NCBI GenBank assembly: GCA_012931725.1
Contig: CM022949.1
Coordinates: 26,162,258 to 26,226,257 of the forward strand
Length of the DNA: 64,000 bases
Direction of reading: 5' to 3'
From: Litsea cubeba
Lineage: Eukaryota; Streptophyta; Magnoliopsida; Laurales; Lauraceae
The stretch's first letter is position 1. Every line of letters begins with the position of its first letter. The notes beneath the pieces are model-generated. The model was given only the letters and a program-made list of their open reading frames with translations. It did no database searches and was not told the DNA's origin. Positions 10,469 to 22,161 of the stretch are shown one piece after another. The translations under genes and the position numbers were made by a program.

Positions 10469-12256
10469 ATGTGGTTCTTATTCACTTTTTCTGTGTTACT
10501 TTCTCTTCTTTTACAAGCTCAGGTCCTCAATTCTCAGAACCCCATCTGTAATCCTAAAGATTTGAGAGCATTGGAAGGCCTTTTGAACGGTCTGGATTCA
10601 GGGGTAGTTAGGTGGCCCAATGCTTCTTCTTCCTCTGATTGTTGCAGTTGGGCTGGTGTTGATTGCAGTTCTCTCTCTGGGGGGTTAGAGAAAAGGGTAG
10701 TTGGATTGAACCTTGGAAACAGAGGATTGACAGGGGATCTTACAGAATCGGTGGCAGGTTTGGATCAGCTCAGAGTGCTTAATCTCTCTTTGAATTCTCT
10801 GAGAGGCACAGTGCCTGTGGACTTGTTCCTCTTGCAGCACCTGCAAGTGCTTGATTTGAGCCATAATTCGCTTTCGGGGCAGTTGAATGAAAGAGTTGGA
10901 AATCTGTCCAACCTTACTCATCTGGACATCTCCTTCAATGGGTTCTCTGGACTTATTCCTGATGTTTTTGATAGACTAGGGAAATTGGAGAATTTTTCGT
11001 CTCAGGCAAACAGCTTCACAGGACCTATACCCATCTCCCTTTCCTTCTGCACAGTGCTTCGCTTGCTCGATTTGAGAAACAATTCTCTTATTGGCAGAGT
11101 AAGCCTCAATTTCACAAAAATGATTCGTCTCCGCTCTCTTCATCTTTCTTCGAATCAGCTCAATGGACATATTCCAAGCACCCTTTCTTCTTGTAGGGAC
11201 TTGGAAGTGATAAACCTTTCTAGGAACAAACTCCATGGCCATATTCCAGAGAGTTTCCAAAGCCTTCAGGCACTGGCTTACTTAGCTTTATCCAATAACA
11301 GCCTCATCAATATCTCAAGAGCCTTAGTTACTCTTCAAAGGTGCCAAAACCTGACCGTCCTAATCCTTGGCATGAATTTTCATGGCGAAGAAATGCCTAA
11401 CCATGAGGAGATTCAAGGATTCAAGAAAGCAAAAGTTCTTGTCATTCCATACGCCGCTCTATCCGGTTCAATCCCATCTTGGTTAAGAGCTAGTAGAGAC
11501 TTGCGAATGCTGGATTTATCGTGGAATCATTTGAGTGGCTGTATTCCTTCATGGTTAGGGGGCCTTGATTCTCTCTTTTATTTGGACCTCTCCAACAATT
11601 CTCTCACCGGAGAAATTCCAAAGACTTTGACACAGTTCAAGAGCCTCTCTGTGAACGGAGCAGCTAAAGATGACTCTCCAGCTGAATTCCCCCTCTTCAC
11701 CCGAAGGAATCAAAGTGTCACAACCCAATATAACCGATTCTCCAATTTTCTCTCTACTTTGGATCTCAGCCACAATGCTTTGACAGGACCCATCTGGCAA
11801 GAGTTTGGGCAGTTGAAGTATCTTCTAGTGTTGGATCTCAGCATGAACAATCTGTCAAGTAGCATTCCTGATGAGTTGTCAGGGATGAGAAACTTAGAAG
11901 CTTTGGATGTATCACACAACAATTTAACAGGAACCATACCGTCTTCCCTTGTTTATCTTAGCTTTTTATCTAAATTTAGTGTTGCTTATAACCACCTAGA
12001 TGGTTCCATCCCTCTTGGAGGTCAGTTCCATACTTTTCCAAATTCAAGCTTTACAGGGAACCCTGGTCTCTGTGGTTTGTCTCTTACCCCATGTGATGGG
12101 CCTCAAAAAAATCCGTTACCTCCTCCCTTTAGCAGTGAAGAAGTGGAAAATAGAACCTCCCATATAGCATTGCCATTTGTAATTGGAGTAGTCTCAGGTT
12201 TTCTCCTTGCTATCGTCCTCTGCTCGATGTTGACAAGGTTACTTGGGAAGAAATGA
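10469..12256 (+). CDS. PSKR-like LRR receptor-like protein without kinase (copy 2)
   Basis: A single-exon frame of 595 residues from the ATG at 10469. Upstream codons of the same frame lack an ATG, which supports this start. The architecture matches copy 1: signal peptide, LRRNT with CCSW, about sixteen LRRs, island domain with FPLFTRRN...QYN, terminal LRRs, GNPGLCG cap, one membrane span and a tail ending LLGKK. Over the first 389 residues it differs from copy 1 at 16 positions that I counted; over the remaining roughly 205 residues it differs at about 55. The kinase and about five LRRs of the full receptor are absent, as in copy 1, so the truncated architecture predates the duplication. A role as PSK-type decoy or co-receptor is inference. 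Confidence 0.88.
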   Translation: MWFLFTFSVLLSLLLQAQVLNSQNPICNPKDLRALEGLLNGLDSGVVRWPNASSSSDCCSWAGVDCSSLSGGLEKRVVGLNLGNRGLTGDLTESVAGLDQLRVLNLSLNSLRGTVPVDLFLLQHLQVLDLSHNSLSGQLNERVGNLSNLTHLDISFNGFSGLIPDVFDRLGKLENFSSQANSFTGPIPISLSFCTVLRLLDLRNNSLIGRVSLNFTKMIRLRSLHLSSNQLNGHIPSTLSSCRDLEVINLSRNKLHGHIPESFQSLQALAYLALSNNSLINISRALVTLQRCQNLTVLILGMNFHGEEMPNHEEIQGFKKAKVLVIPYAALSGSIPSWLRASRDLRMLDLSWNHLSGCIPSWLGGLDSLFYLDLSNNSLTGEIPKTLTQFKSLSVNGAAKDDSPAEFPLFTRRNQSVTTQYNRFSNFLSTLDLSHNALTGPIWQEFGQLKYLLVLDLSMNNLSSSIPDELSGMRNLEALDVSHNNLTGTIPSSLVYLSFLSKFSVAYNHLDGSIPLGGQFHTFPNSSFTGNPGLCGLSLTPCDGPQKNPLPPPFSSEEVENRTSHIALPFVIGVVSGFLLAIVLCSMLTRLLGKK

Positions 12257-13478
12257 ATAGTGGAAGGCAAACCTTATGGAGAGGAATTTGCACACTTTCT
12301 CAAGGCTAAGCAAGGAATTGCCAACATCATATGTTTATTCCTTCTGTTTGATGAATTCTACTTCTAAACTCGAATAGTGTTAATCTAAATGGATCAACAT
12401 ACTCTAATTGGATCTACAATAATAAAGACAGATATGAATAACACACTAAAAATTCTAAATACAAACGCACATCTGAGTCCATGATAAAAATTGGCTTGTG
12501 CAAATCTCTAGACGCACGGTTTCCTTTGATTGGAGAATTATAGGATTCATTATAACTTCTTACTTTCTAAAATAAGACCCCGACCCCGCCTAAGTTTGAT
12601 TAGCGTTTAATTAATCTTGATTAAGTACCTATTTGGTGTTTTGATTGTTTTTGTGAAGGATTAATTAGATTAGAGGGGTTTGATCAAAGTTAGATAGAGC
12701 TATAACCTTTTATAGTTTTAATCATGTATGTGCATTTCTAACATTAGTGGGTCTTCACGTGCATTTCATTGAACACTTTTCCTATATCAAGTCTTGTGTG
12801 TAGACCCAAACTAATTGGCTCAACTTGGCCTATTTCCACACCCATTTTATCAATAGACCCATTTCTAAGACTACCCTACTAAAACTGGACTTGCATGCAA
12901 TACCTACCAAAAGTCCCACTGAAAAGAACTCAGCCACCATCGATCCTTCGTTTTCCTCTTCTCCCATTCTACAGAAAACAGATTCTCTTCTTCTCTTTCT
13001 TTTTCTTCATCCCCACTCCTTTCCATTCTTGCAATTTATGATTGAAGAACCCTTGCATGTTGAGGCATTGGAGCTTGGAGTTTCATTGTCACCTCCTCCT
13101 CATTCTTTCTCTACAGGTTAATGTGAGAAATTGCTTCGCTTTCTCTCCATCTTCATATCTCTCTTCCAATCCCTCTTTTAAGCCATTCTTAGCAAATGCA
13201 TGTTAGAGATCCAGCTGCAACAACAGGTTCCTTATTCTACAAGCTTCCTTCATCTTTTTTTTATTATTTTATATCTTCTTTAAGCTTTCCTCTTTCCCAG
13301 TTCATCTCCATTGACAAGATTATCACCCAATCTAGGAGCTGTGCATGTTGGATTGAGGAGTTAGGGTGCAAGCAACCCATCTTCAAATTCGTCATCTTCC
13401 CCAACCTCAAGCATCATTCGTCATTATCTTCTCTGTGCCCATTTCTTTGGTAAGCTTTCTTTCTCCTAAAGTGTTCTA
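12257..13478 (+). other. Intergenic, with a weak candidate first exon
   Basis: The first 60 bases still align with the DNA downstream of copy 1. Further right, an ATG at 13038 opens 27 codons reading MIEEPLHVEALELGVSLSPP and ending in a serine-rich stretch at acag/gttaat, a possible 5' splice site. The preceding CT-rich leader would suit a plant 5' UTR. I recognise no family and found no clear second exon, so this may be chance or the stump of a gene cut by the LTR to its right. Confidence 0.2.
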
Positions 13479-13771
13479 TGACTTAGTAATGCTACTTGGA
13501 AGTCATTGACAGTGCATGCATAGTGATTTCACCTCATTTCAGCCATTCACATCCATTGTAGGGATTACAATATATGAGCTAGCTAGCGTTTTGGGGATTT
13601 TCCATTAATTGAACCAAGAAGAGGTATTGAGTTATAAAGCACCAACTAAAGCAAGTATGAGCAAATTGAATTTATGCATGTTAATTGATTCATTGATTGA
13701 GTTATGTTATTTTTTCCATGGAATGTTAATTCAGCCCTTTTTATTTGAATTTGATTCATAATGAAAAATAG

Positions 13772-13774
<3 letters not shown>

Positions 13775-13804
<30 letters not shown>
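13775..13804. repeat. (AT)n microsatellite
   Basis: About fifteen uninterrupted AT dinucleotides lie inside the probable solo LTR. Confidence 0.9.
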
Positions 13805-13807
<3 letters not shown>

Positions 13808-14807
13808 TGTTAATGGGTAATGGAATGGATGTGGATTGATAAAATAGCTACTACATGGACCTTTGGGGGCACAAATCATGTCTAACATGGTCTAAGGTTG
13901 TTTGGTAATTGAAATGGGAGAGAAATGGCTGAAACTTGACAATTTCAGACTCAGAAATTACCCAGAATTAGGCCAGCCGGATTGGGCGCGCTCGAGCGGG
14001 TCGGCCCATTGGGCCCAACAGTGCCAACTTTGGAATGGCCATAATTTTTGACCTGTATGTTGGATTTTGGAGTTCCATATATCGTCGGAAAGCTCTTGGA
14101 ACGTTGAAATCAATAGTCCACACATCCTAATGATCAGATATTGGGATTGAAAGTTGATGTGTGGACCATTGAATCGGGCCCTATCTCTTTTGGAAAAAAA
14201 TGGACTTTAAATCTAGTTGGACATCTAGGTTGGGACCATTGGCCATTAAGGGAGCTAATCTCACTTCAAAAGGCCTAAACTCTTCAAAATCAATCACTGA
14301 GGATGATTGTGATATAAACACTACACCAATTAATAAGGTTTTTAGGTTGTAAAGGTTTGACCTTATAGGTCCATAGAATGGTACCCATCACCGACTATCA
14401 TAGTCCAATGTGAATTGTGACACATGATAAATCTTGGGCTGAGATTATCTCATGTGCCTATCCGTTTATCAAGTACTTTACCATGGGTGTTGGTTTAAGG
14501 ATTTCGGTGCATCACGCATATACACAAAGTGACACCAATAAAATGTAGCACGTGCATTGAATTACCTAATACTACATTGAAATGGATGGTTAGAGACGGC
14601 GGGTTCTTAGATTAGGTTTGGCTAATAAATATTCTTGATTCTATTAATCAAATTGCACAACATATAGTTATTGACGTACTATTGCCCTTAGATATCTCAA
14701 GGATTATTTCTATATAGTATTCGTGTTATTCTGTCGTAGTATTGCTATTGTTTAATTTATAATTGTATCGTGCATGGACTTAATAAATTGTAACGTCCCA
14801 CGAAGTC

Positions 14808-14925
14808 AAGATCCTACCTAGAGGATGTGAGACCGAAGGTCAAGATCCTACCCGAGGAGGTGAGATGGAGTGAAAGTGAATGACCAACCGATGTCAAGTT
14901 CCTACCCAGAGGAGGTGATACGGAA
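14808..14925 (+). repeat. Three imperfect copies of a ~30-bp motif
   Basis: The motif gtcaagatcctaccc(a)gaggaggtgaga appears three times at irregular spacing in the probable LTR. Copies differ by a few bases. Confidence 0.7.
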
Positions 14926-15744
14926 GTGGGTGTACTTGATTGAATCGAATAAGTCGGCACTACTTAACTTCGACCGGATGATCCTCAACAGGATTGAATC
15001 TTGGTATAGAATTGAATGTCGCTGCGCTCGGGTAGCTAGGACATTTGGCCGGGCCCATGGTGACATCCCAAAACATGTGCTCTCTATTAAGGGATGATTG
15101 GGCAAAAGTAGTAGCCAACTAGAAAGTAAGTCTTGTTTTGTGATTCGATAAAGCATGATTTATTCTTAAATGTACAATGTGCCTAGTTTTCGATTATTTG
15201 ACATTTTTTAATCTTCCGTCAATAATTCGAATTTGATATAACATATGATAAATCTTAATTGCTCATGTATTATTGAATCATCGTATTCATGGTGCTACAC
15301 TTGGTGTCACAGGGATCCAGATCACCGAAGATGATGGCTAATAACCTTCAGATTAGAGACTTGATTGGTAAGGTTAATGGTTAGCTTTGACCACCGGAGT
15401 ACGTACAAGTCTTGGTAATTATGACTTGAAACTAGATAGTTAATCTTGCACTTAGTTTAAGTATGCATTTAAGAGATTTAAATTATTAACTTTGTTAAAG
15501 ATAAATTGTAATATAATGGATTGGATAATTGACTGCTCATGACTTTGTTATTGATGATATATATGCTTCCGCAAATAAACGTTCTTGACAGGTGTCAGTA
15601 ATCCTCACAGAATGAAAAGTGGAATTTTCTCTTTCGTGAACTCGAAATTGGTTTGGAACAGATGCGAGTTCATGGGAGTACGCGTGTTACACCTCAGCAA
15701 CCACCCTAATCAGGGAATTCTTAGGTCCAGGATGTGACATTCTA

Positions 15745-18429
15745 TCTGACATTGATAGGGCAATTGGAATCAATTGGAATATCGTTGTAGAGAGGAGCTA
15801 TAACCCCCATATCCTAAATATAGGGCTGCTTTTACTATTCCCTTCCTGTAGAATATTTTTGTATTAGGTTAAGGAGATCCTCGTAGTATAGTAACTAAAA
15901 ACCCTACTTAGATTAGAACTTCCCCTTAAGCCAAAGATAACTCTTTTAGAGATATATTGATAACATAGGAGCAACTTTGTTTTAATACCATTTCAAAAAA
16001 GGAAAATTTATCAGTTCGAATCGCCAAAAAAGTGCATTCTTTACTCTGGCGCTGCAGAAATTTGGATTCTGAAAATCCCAAGAGAGCAACTAACACCCCT
16101 TCTGCCTTTGGACTCGGATATTAAGTGCTGAATTCATATAGTTTTCTGGGATACAAAAAAACATTGTAAATAAGGTACACACTTTATCAGCTTGAATCAC
16201 CAAAAAAGTGCATTCTCTACTCTGGAGCTGAAAATCCCAAGAGAGCAACTAACACCACTTCTGCCTTTGGACTTAGATATTAAGTGCTGAATCTCTGAGT
16301 CTCCAGTGGACCAGTGGAGATCAATGTGGCAATGAAATTCAAAAGTTCTTAAAAAGCCAAGAGACCTGTCGGCCGCTGTATGGAATTTGAACCTTCTCTT
16401 TAATATTTAAGAGGTTTTGTTCATATCCTCTGATGTAGCAGCAACCATTTATAGCATTAGATCAGCCCTTGATTAATAACAAATGGTGGACTATTGTTAG
16501 TCTCTGATGTGCATCATTTATGATGTATCTGGATTGCAGTTTATCTACTTAGGTTTGTCTTTGTTGCTCTGCACTTGCACCTGAGGGCTTTTGGTTGACC
16601 CACCAAGGAATGGGGCCTGCTTCTTTAAGTAATGATTGGATGATCTAAACCATCTATTTGGTGAAGCCTAATGCCAGATCATAACCGAATGAATGTCATA
16701 AATCAGAAGCCTAACGCCAGATCGCAACCGTATGAATGTCATAAATCGGAAAAGTGGGCCACCTAGATTTTCCAGTTTACTTCATACCATGGTTTTATTT
16801 TCTTTTTTCCTCTTTCCTTAGATCCTCTTGAAACTGTAGTAATGGTGCTTATACATGCGGCTGCTCCTGGTCATAGGATGTCTAGATCATGGATTGAAAC
16901 TCAAGCTGACTCCACTAGGCAGGCTGTCCAGTTGAGCAATCCAGTGAGTTCGTACAAATTGATCGAGAACTGGTTGGACTCAGTCGAGTTACTCGGTCCA
17001 ACAGGTTTTTGATTTTGAGTCCAACTTTCAGATTTTAAAACAATGGCAAAGATTGAATTGGGCAACAGATCCTCAAGTGTGGCAATTCAATTTGGGCTTG
17101 TTCCATTAGACAGGCCTGATCCAAGTGATTAGTTTCAAAGTACCGTGTTGAACTATGGACCGAGGCACCGAGCCAGGCCATCCTGTTGGCCCTCGGTCGG
17201 GGCATAGTATGCAGAGGCTAGAGTTAATTAGCTTTTGGGCCTGAAAACCCTGCATGTCTCACTGTCTCTCGGTTCAACTTAACTATAGCCTTCAACTAGT
17301 TGGGCCTAGGGTGAGTCGTCTAGCCTAGCCCACATCCATGCTAGAAAGTTCAACCCTACAAGGCTGAAACCACAGAAACAATCACATGGCCCCAAGAAAG
17401 GGAAAGAAGGAACTGATTCTAATGGACCCACTATCAAGAGCATTCTATTGGGAACCTGCTGCAATATCAAAAGGCCTAAGGCAGCCCGGACATACAAAAT
17501 TAGAGAGGAATTTCATATTCATATATGGTCAACTACATCTGGCTGACATCAGGTAACTGGGCCATGCTTCAGGTTGCAAATAATGGTCATCTTAGCGCTG
17601 TCAATGGACATAGATCCAGCCCATATCCGACTGAGCCTGAAAATTCTATAACACAGCAGAGATTTGGACATGTTCAATAGGACAGAACTGTACCCAATTT
17701 TAGGATCCAAAGCCCTTATGGCTTGATCCAGATCCCATGATCTAATCTCCATCATACATGGGCATTATTGAGCCGGTTCTTTTCCAGGTTCCAAAGTCAG
17801 ATTTGGACCCCAAAATACTTATAAGGGCCCAGGATCAGCCCCATATAGGTTCTGTCAGAAAGTCCTTAACAAGCTAGATGTATTCGACCATATGATCAGA
17901 AGGATGGACGGAATCAGGTGTATGAGATTTGATACGCTTATCAATAGGGACAGACCACTATGTGCATCTCCCTAAGTAGTAGATTTCAGGCTCAGTAACA
18001 TTTCACATTCGGTGTACATATGTATCACATATGATGGACTGATTAGACCATTTTTCAAACCCAGAACATAGTCAGGGCTCCTTATGAGTGTGGATTAGAT
18101 AAGTGTGTTAAGGAGAAGCACTCAATGCCTGTTCCCTCTCTCTAGAACTGAACTCAACAGCTCATTCTTATCCATATCTCAACAGATTATCTTATCTCTT
18201 ATTTGTTGTAACAGCATTCACTTATTATATATATGATTGCTCTCACAGCAATGTTTAAAAATCCAAATTGAGCTTAAACTGCCATACCAGACAATTTGAT
18301 TTTGACTTCATATTCAACCGCGCCCAAGCATGACATCTTAGTCTATAAAATCAGCTGAACCAGTTGAAATTGCAGGTTCATGATCCCAATTAGATCGTGG
18401 AAGTTTTACGTGTTAGCTGATTTTGACGA
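15745..18429. other. Intergenic DNA with two local duplications
   Basis: No gene is recognised in these 2.7 kb. Two imperfect copies of a segment sharing tatcag(t/c)t(c/t)gaatc(g/a)cc, aaaaaagtgcattct and gagagcaactaacacc lie at 16008-16133 and 16183-16292. A 42-bp unit (aagcctaa(t/c)gccagatc) is repeated in tandem at about 16665-16750. The remainder is ordinary unique-looking intergenic sequence. Confidence 0.6.
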
Positions 18430-18434
18430 GGTTT

Positions 18435-19342
18435 TGAAAGACCAATTTTATTGGCTACCAAAATGGATTACTACTAGTGTTAATTTAACAATCAACGCAC
18501 AGCGGAAATAACCAATCAGACGAACTAGCAATTAAATCTACCAAACAATCACCACAAGAAAGCAGGCACAAAATATAGCGTGGAAACCTATCCAGGGAGA
18601 AAAACTAAGAACCAGAAATCAAGAGTTCACGAACAGTTACAAGATGTACTCACTAGCTCCTTTACCTGGATCTGTACCTCGACCTAAGGACTGTAGTTAT
18701 TCTTGCAAAGAATCTACTGACACGACATCTACCGTGCCCCGTTCTCCTTACTTGATCTCCTCGCACCTTGCCAGTCAAGATGAACTATCTTCTCCTTCGA
18801 AAAGCAAAAGCAACAATGACCTTTTAGAGTAGCCTTCAGAACAATCCCTCAATAACTCTAGAGAATAAACTCTCTCTTATGATATTTCTGACTTAGATTA
18901 ATGAGAGTAGTCATTCTTAGGGTTGAGAGTAATACCCTATATATAGCCCCAAATTCGTGCCTAATACTTAGAGCACAAGTAGGACTCAAACTGGGAAACA
19001 AGGTCTCAAAAGAAAACAAGTTCGTATCAAAATAAGAGACTTTCCCGGAACTGTGCGCACCTATTCGCTCGAGCGGACTCTTACTTCGCTCGAGTGGACA
19101 AGCTTCTGTCTCGCCTTCGCTCGAGCAAATACATGTGCGCTCGAGCGGACTCCTGCTGGACTATATGATGCGGAAAATCAGCACTTTATTCTTCCAACTT
19201 GCTTCTGCCAATGCATTCAGACTTGTCTTCTTAGAGTCCTTCCCATTTTCTATCTTCAGAGTCCTTTTCTAAATAAGAAAAACAACACAAAGACTCCTAG
19301 AGTTTTGTCCAACATGAATTAGCCAATACAGAAATACTAATA
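18435..19342 (-). repeat. 3' LTR of the Copia element (908 bp)
   Basis: This left-hand LTR is the longer one. It contains about 264 bases (about 18799-19062) missing from its partner, including the TATA-like ctatatatag (near 18938). It also holds several tcgctcgagcgga motifs (19060-19155) repeated in tandem-like fashion. The polypurine tract lies directly to its right at 19343-19358. Confidence 0.9.
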
Positions 19343-19358
19343 ATCTCCCCCTTTAGCA
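19343..19358 (-). other. Polypurine tract
   Basis: The complement reads as a purine run, AAAGGGGGAGATT, directly against the 3' LTR. This is the site where plus-strand DNA synthesis is primed in LTR retrotransposons. Confidence 0.8.
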
Positions 19359-19619
19359 ATTTATGGACAAAACTCGTACAAATGATCTACCCAAAAGAAA
19401 ACCCATAATACAATGAATTTTCATTAAAAAAAAAAATCAGCTCCTGTAGATATTTGCTTGCTTGTTTTCTTCTCCCCCTAGCTTCATTATTCTCTCCCTT
19501 TTTGGCCATAATTGACAAACAATTATCTTCAAGCAGTTTCTGTCAATTTGGCTTCTGCAGCTCCCCCTCAGTAAGATCTTCGTATCAACATTGGGGTGGG
19601 GCTTGATCCTGTAGATTAG

Positions 19620-21458
19620 GGGTGATGAAGCTTCGGTACACACACTTGCATATTTAGACATTTCAGCAAAGTGTGTACCAACACAGAAGATAAGTCTTCT
19701 TTCTTGACCCAAACAGCTTTGGTATTCTTGTTCAGCTCAATCTTCTGTGTTTTCCATTGCTTTTGATTTGGTGACTTTTACAGCGTATTACAATGGGGTC
19801 TAATGTGTCATTTAATTCCACAATGATGACAAGTAGGAATTCTTTCAGGGCGTGACACATGTTTCTTCTTGGCAGCTGTGTTTGCAACATGAATAGCAGG
19901 ATTAGTAACAACTGAAGTTTGAACAGAACAGTTAATACTTTTGGCTTTAGATGTAGATGCCCCGTCAGCGGAGCCAATGCCATGCATGTCTGTCTTTGCC
20001 TTTTGACTGCACATGATGTCATCAAGCATTTTGGACCCTATATTCATCCTGTTTAGTGAAGCCTTGCTTGTTTCTAACTCAAAAAGAACTATCTTGAGTC
20101 CTCCTTGCAAGTCAATATTTTCAGCTTTCAAGGTCTTCATGCCATGATCAGTCAAAGCACACTTTTGGGCTTCAGTAGTCAATTTATCTGCCAGCATGTC
20201 ATTTTCTGCCTCTAAGTGACTCACCTTTGTAAGAGCTTCTGACAATTCAGATTTCAAAGAAGTATTCTGCTCTTCAGGTTCTTTTCAGCTTGTAGCTACT
20301 TTTTCATTCATCTTTAGCATCTCCATGGACTTTGCAAACAATATCTGATATTTAGCTTGTCAATCATGTTCTGTCTCTGACTCACTAATCTCGTGATCAG
20401 TATCATTATCAGACACTAGTGGAGTAGCAGAAACGGAAGTTGCCAGGAATGCAATGAATTTTTCTTTGCTAGCTTCAGACTTGTCAGAATTTGTATAATC
20501 TTCCTCAGAAGTATCATCATCCCAAGTAGTATTCAAAGCCTTCTTTTTTGGCTTTTTGTTAGCACAGTCACTAGCAATGTGTCCATAACCATGACACTCA
20601 TAACATTGAATCCCTTTAGAAGATTGCTTCTTTACAAAAAATTTAGGGATTTTCAAATCACTTTTCTTCCCTTCATAAATGCCTGAAATTGCTTCATAAA
20701 CTGAACAGCAACTTGGGGATCTATCTCCTCGAAATCAGAATCAGAATCAATAGCAATTTTCTTGAATGATTCTTTGGAGGCTCTTAAAGCGATACCACTG
20801 GATTTTGATTTCACATTGGTTCTTAGGTTTGCTTCAAGATTCTGAAGGTTGCCAACTAATTTCTCAACTTTGAGAATATTCAAATTTTTATTCTCCTCAA
20901 TAGCCACGACCTTTGCATCAAACCTTTCAGGAAGAGACCGCAGAATCCTTTTTACAATCCTATTTTCAAGAATTGGCTCTTCCAAAGTAAATGTATCATT
21001 CACAATTGCATTCAACTTCGAATTGAAATCATCAAAAGTTTCATCATCTTCCAACTTTATGGTTTCGAAGGCTGTATATAATTTCTGAAGTTTCGACTGT
21101 TTAACAGTTTCAGTGTCTTCGTGTACAGTCTGCAGAATATCCCAAGCTTCTTTTGCAGTAGTGCATGTAGAAATTCTACGAAACTCAGACATATTAACTC
21201 CATTATAAATAGCATCAATGCTTTAGAGTTAGAAGTGGCAGCCAACTCTTCTTCCTTAGTCCACTTATCTTGATATTTGAGATCAGTTAACCCATCAGCA
21301 GTAATAGTGGGCAAGAAATAGTCATTCACAACAGATTTTCAAGCTTTCAGATCTATGGCTTTCAAGAAGGCAATCATCCTGATTTTTCAATAAGCATAAT
21401 TGTTATCATCCAATAGAGGAGGCTTATTGGTTGAAGTGTCTTCGCTATAGATATTCAT
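19620..21458 (-). pseudogene. Copia gag pseudogene
   Basis: Read on the minus strand from a start codon near 21458, pieces of one gag protein appear in different frames: an N-terminal part (21192-21458), a UBN2-type helical region (20653-21192, containing TAKEAWDIL), a zinc knuckle CYECHGYGHIASDC with a lysine-rich and acidic tail (20360-20656), and a coiled-coil part ending at a second, interrupted knuckle CHHCGIK (19808-20257). At least two frameshifts and several in-frame TGA stops separate them; three of the stops stand where related gags usually have tryptophan. After the second knuckle there is a remnant resembling the WVKK(E/S)DL stretch that precedes protease in this family, and then nothing of pol. 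The protein cannot be made intact. Confidence 0.85.
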
Positions 21459-21498
21459 TCTAGCAAATATGGATCAACATAATAAAATAGTGCAACCC

Positions 21499-21510
21499 GC
21501 TCTGATGCCA
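21499..21510 (-). other. Primer-binding site (initiator Met tRNA type)
   Basis: The minus strand reads TGGCATCAGAGC, one base away from the TGGTATCAGAGC typical of Copia elements primed by initiator methionine tRNA. It lies two bases after the 5' LTR, as expected. Confidence 0.85.
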
Positions 21511-21512
21511 AT

Positions 21513-22156
21513 TGAAAGACCAATTTTATGGGCTACCAGAATGGATTACTACTAGTTCTTAATTTAACAATCAACGCACAGCGGAAATAACCAATCAGAC
21601 GAACTAGCAATTAAATCTACCAAACAATCACCACAAGAAGGCAGACACAAAATATAGCGTGGAAACCATATCCAGGGAGAAAAACCATGAACCAGAAATC
21701 AAGGGTTCACGAAGAGTTATAAGATGTACTCACTAGCTCATTTACCTGGGTTTGTACCTCGACCTAAGGACTGTAGTTATTCTTGCAAAGAATCCACTGA
21801 CACGACATCCACCGTGCTCCGTTTTCCTTACTTGATCTCCTCGCACCTTGCCAGTCAAGATGAACTATCGCACCTGTTCGCTCGAGCGGACTCTTACTTC
21901 GCTCGAGCGGACAAACTTCTGTCTCACCTTCGCTCAAGCGAATACATGCGTGCTCGAGCGGACTCCTGCTGGACTATATGATGCGGAAAATCAGCACTTT
22001 ATTCTTCCGGCTTGCTTTTTCTATTGCATTCAGACTAATCTTCTTAGAGTCTTTCCCATCTTCTATCTTCAGAGTGCTTTTTTTAAATAAGAAAAACAAC
22101 ACAAAGACTCCTAAAGTTTTGTCCAACATGAATTAGTCAATACAAAAATACTAACA
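21513..22156 (-). repeat. 5' LTR of the Copia element (644 bp, internally deleted)
   Basis: This right-hand LTR is the promoter LTR by orientation, yet it lacks about 264 bases present in the other LTR; the junction reads gaactatc/gcacctg at about 21867-21875. The missing piece includes the TATA-like box. The rest aligns closely with the left LTR. Confidence 0.9.
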
Positions 22157-22161
22157 GGTTT

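Larger units (their letters stand above)
13479..15739 (+). mobile_element. Probable solo LTR, 2.26 kb, Gypsy-like end
   Basis: The right end (gtgttacacctcagc...aggatgtgaca) closely resembles the LTR end at 46243, including a shared atgcttccgc...gagtac block. It ends in CA followed by TTCTA (15740-15744). The same TTCTA occurs at 13474-13478 just before a TG, giving a 5-bp target duplication and a 2261-bp solo LTR. The left boundary rests only on that match, which could arise by chance. The body includes an (AT)n run and a three-fold repeat of gtcaagatcctaccc near 14808-14925. Confidence 0.5.
18435..22156 (-). mobile_element. Gag-only Copia-type LTR retrotransposon (TR-GAG-like)
   Basis: Both LTRs begin TGAAAGACCAATTTTAT on the plus strand and end ctaaTA or ctaaCA. 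The whole unit is flanked by the exact 5-bp repeat GGTTT (18430-18434 and 22157-22161). The element is transcribed on the minus strand: its primer-binding site (complement TGGCATCAGAGC, at 21499-21510) lies two bases inside the right LTR, and a polypurine tract (complement AAAGGGGGAGA) abuts the left LTR. The 2.17-kb interior holds a broken gag and a short stretch after it, with no protease, integrase, reverse transcriptase or RNase H. It is thus non-autonomous; gag-only elements of this layout are known in plants as TR-GAGs, but a deleted copy of a full element is equally possible. Confidence 0.9.
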
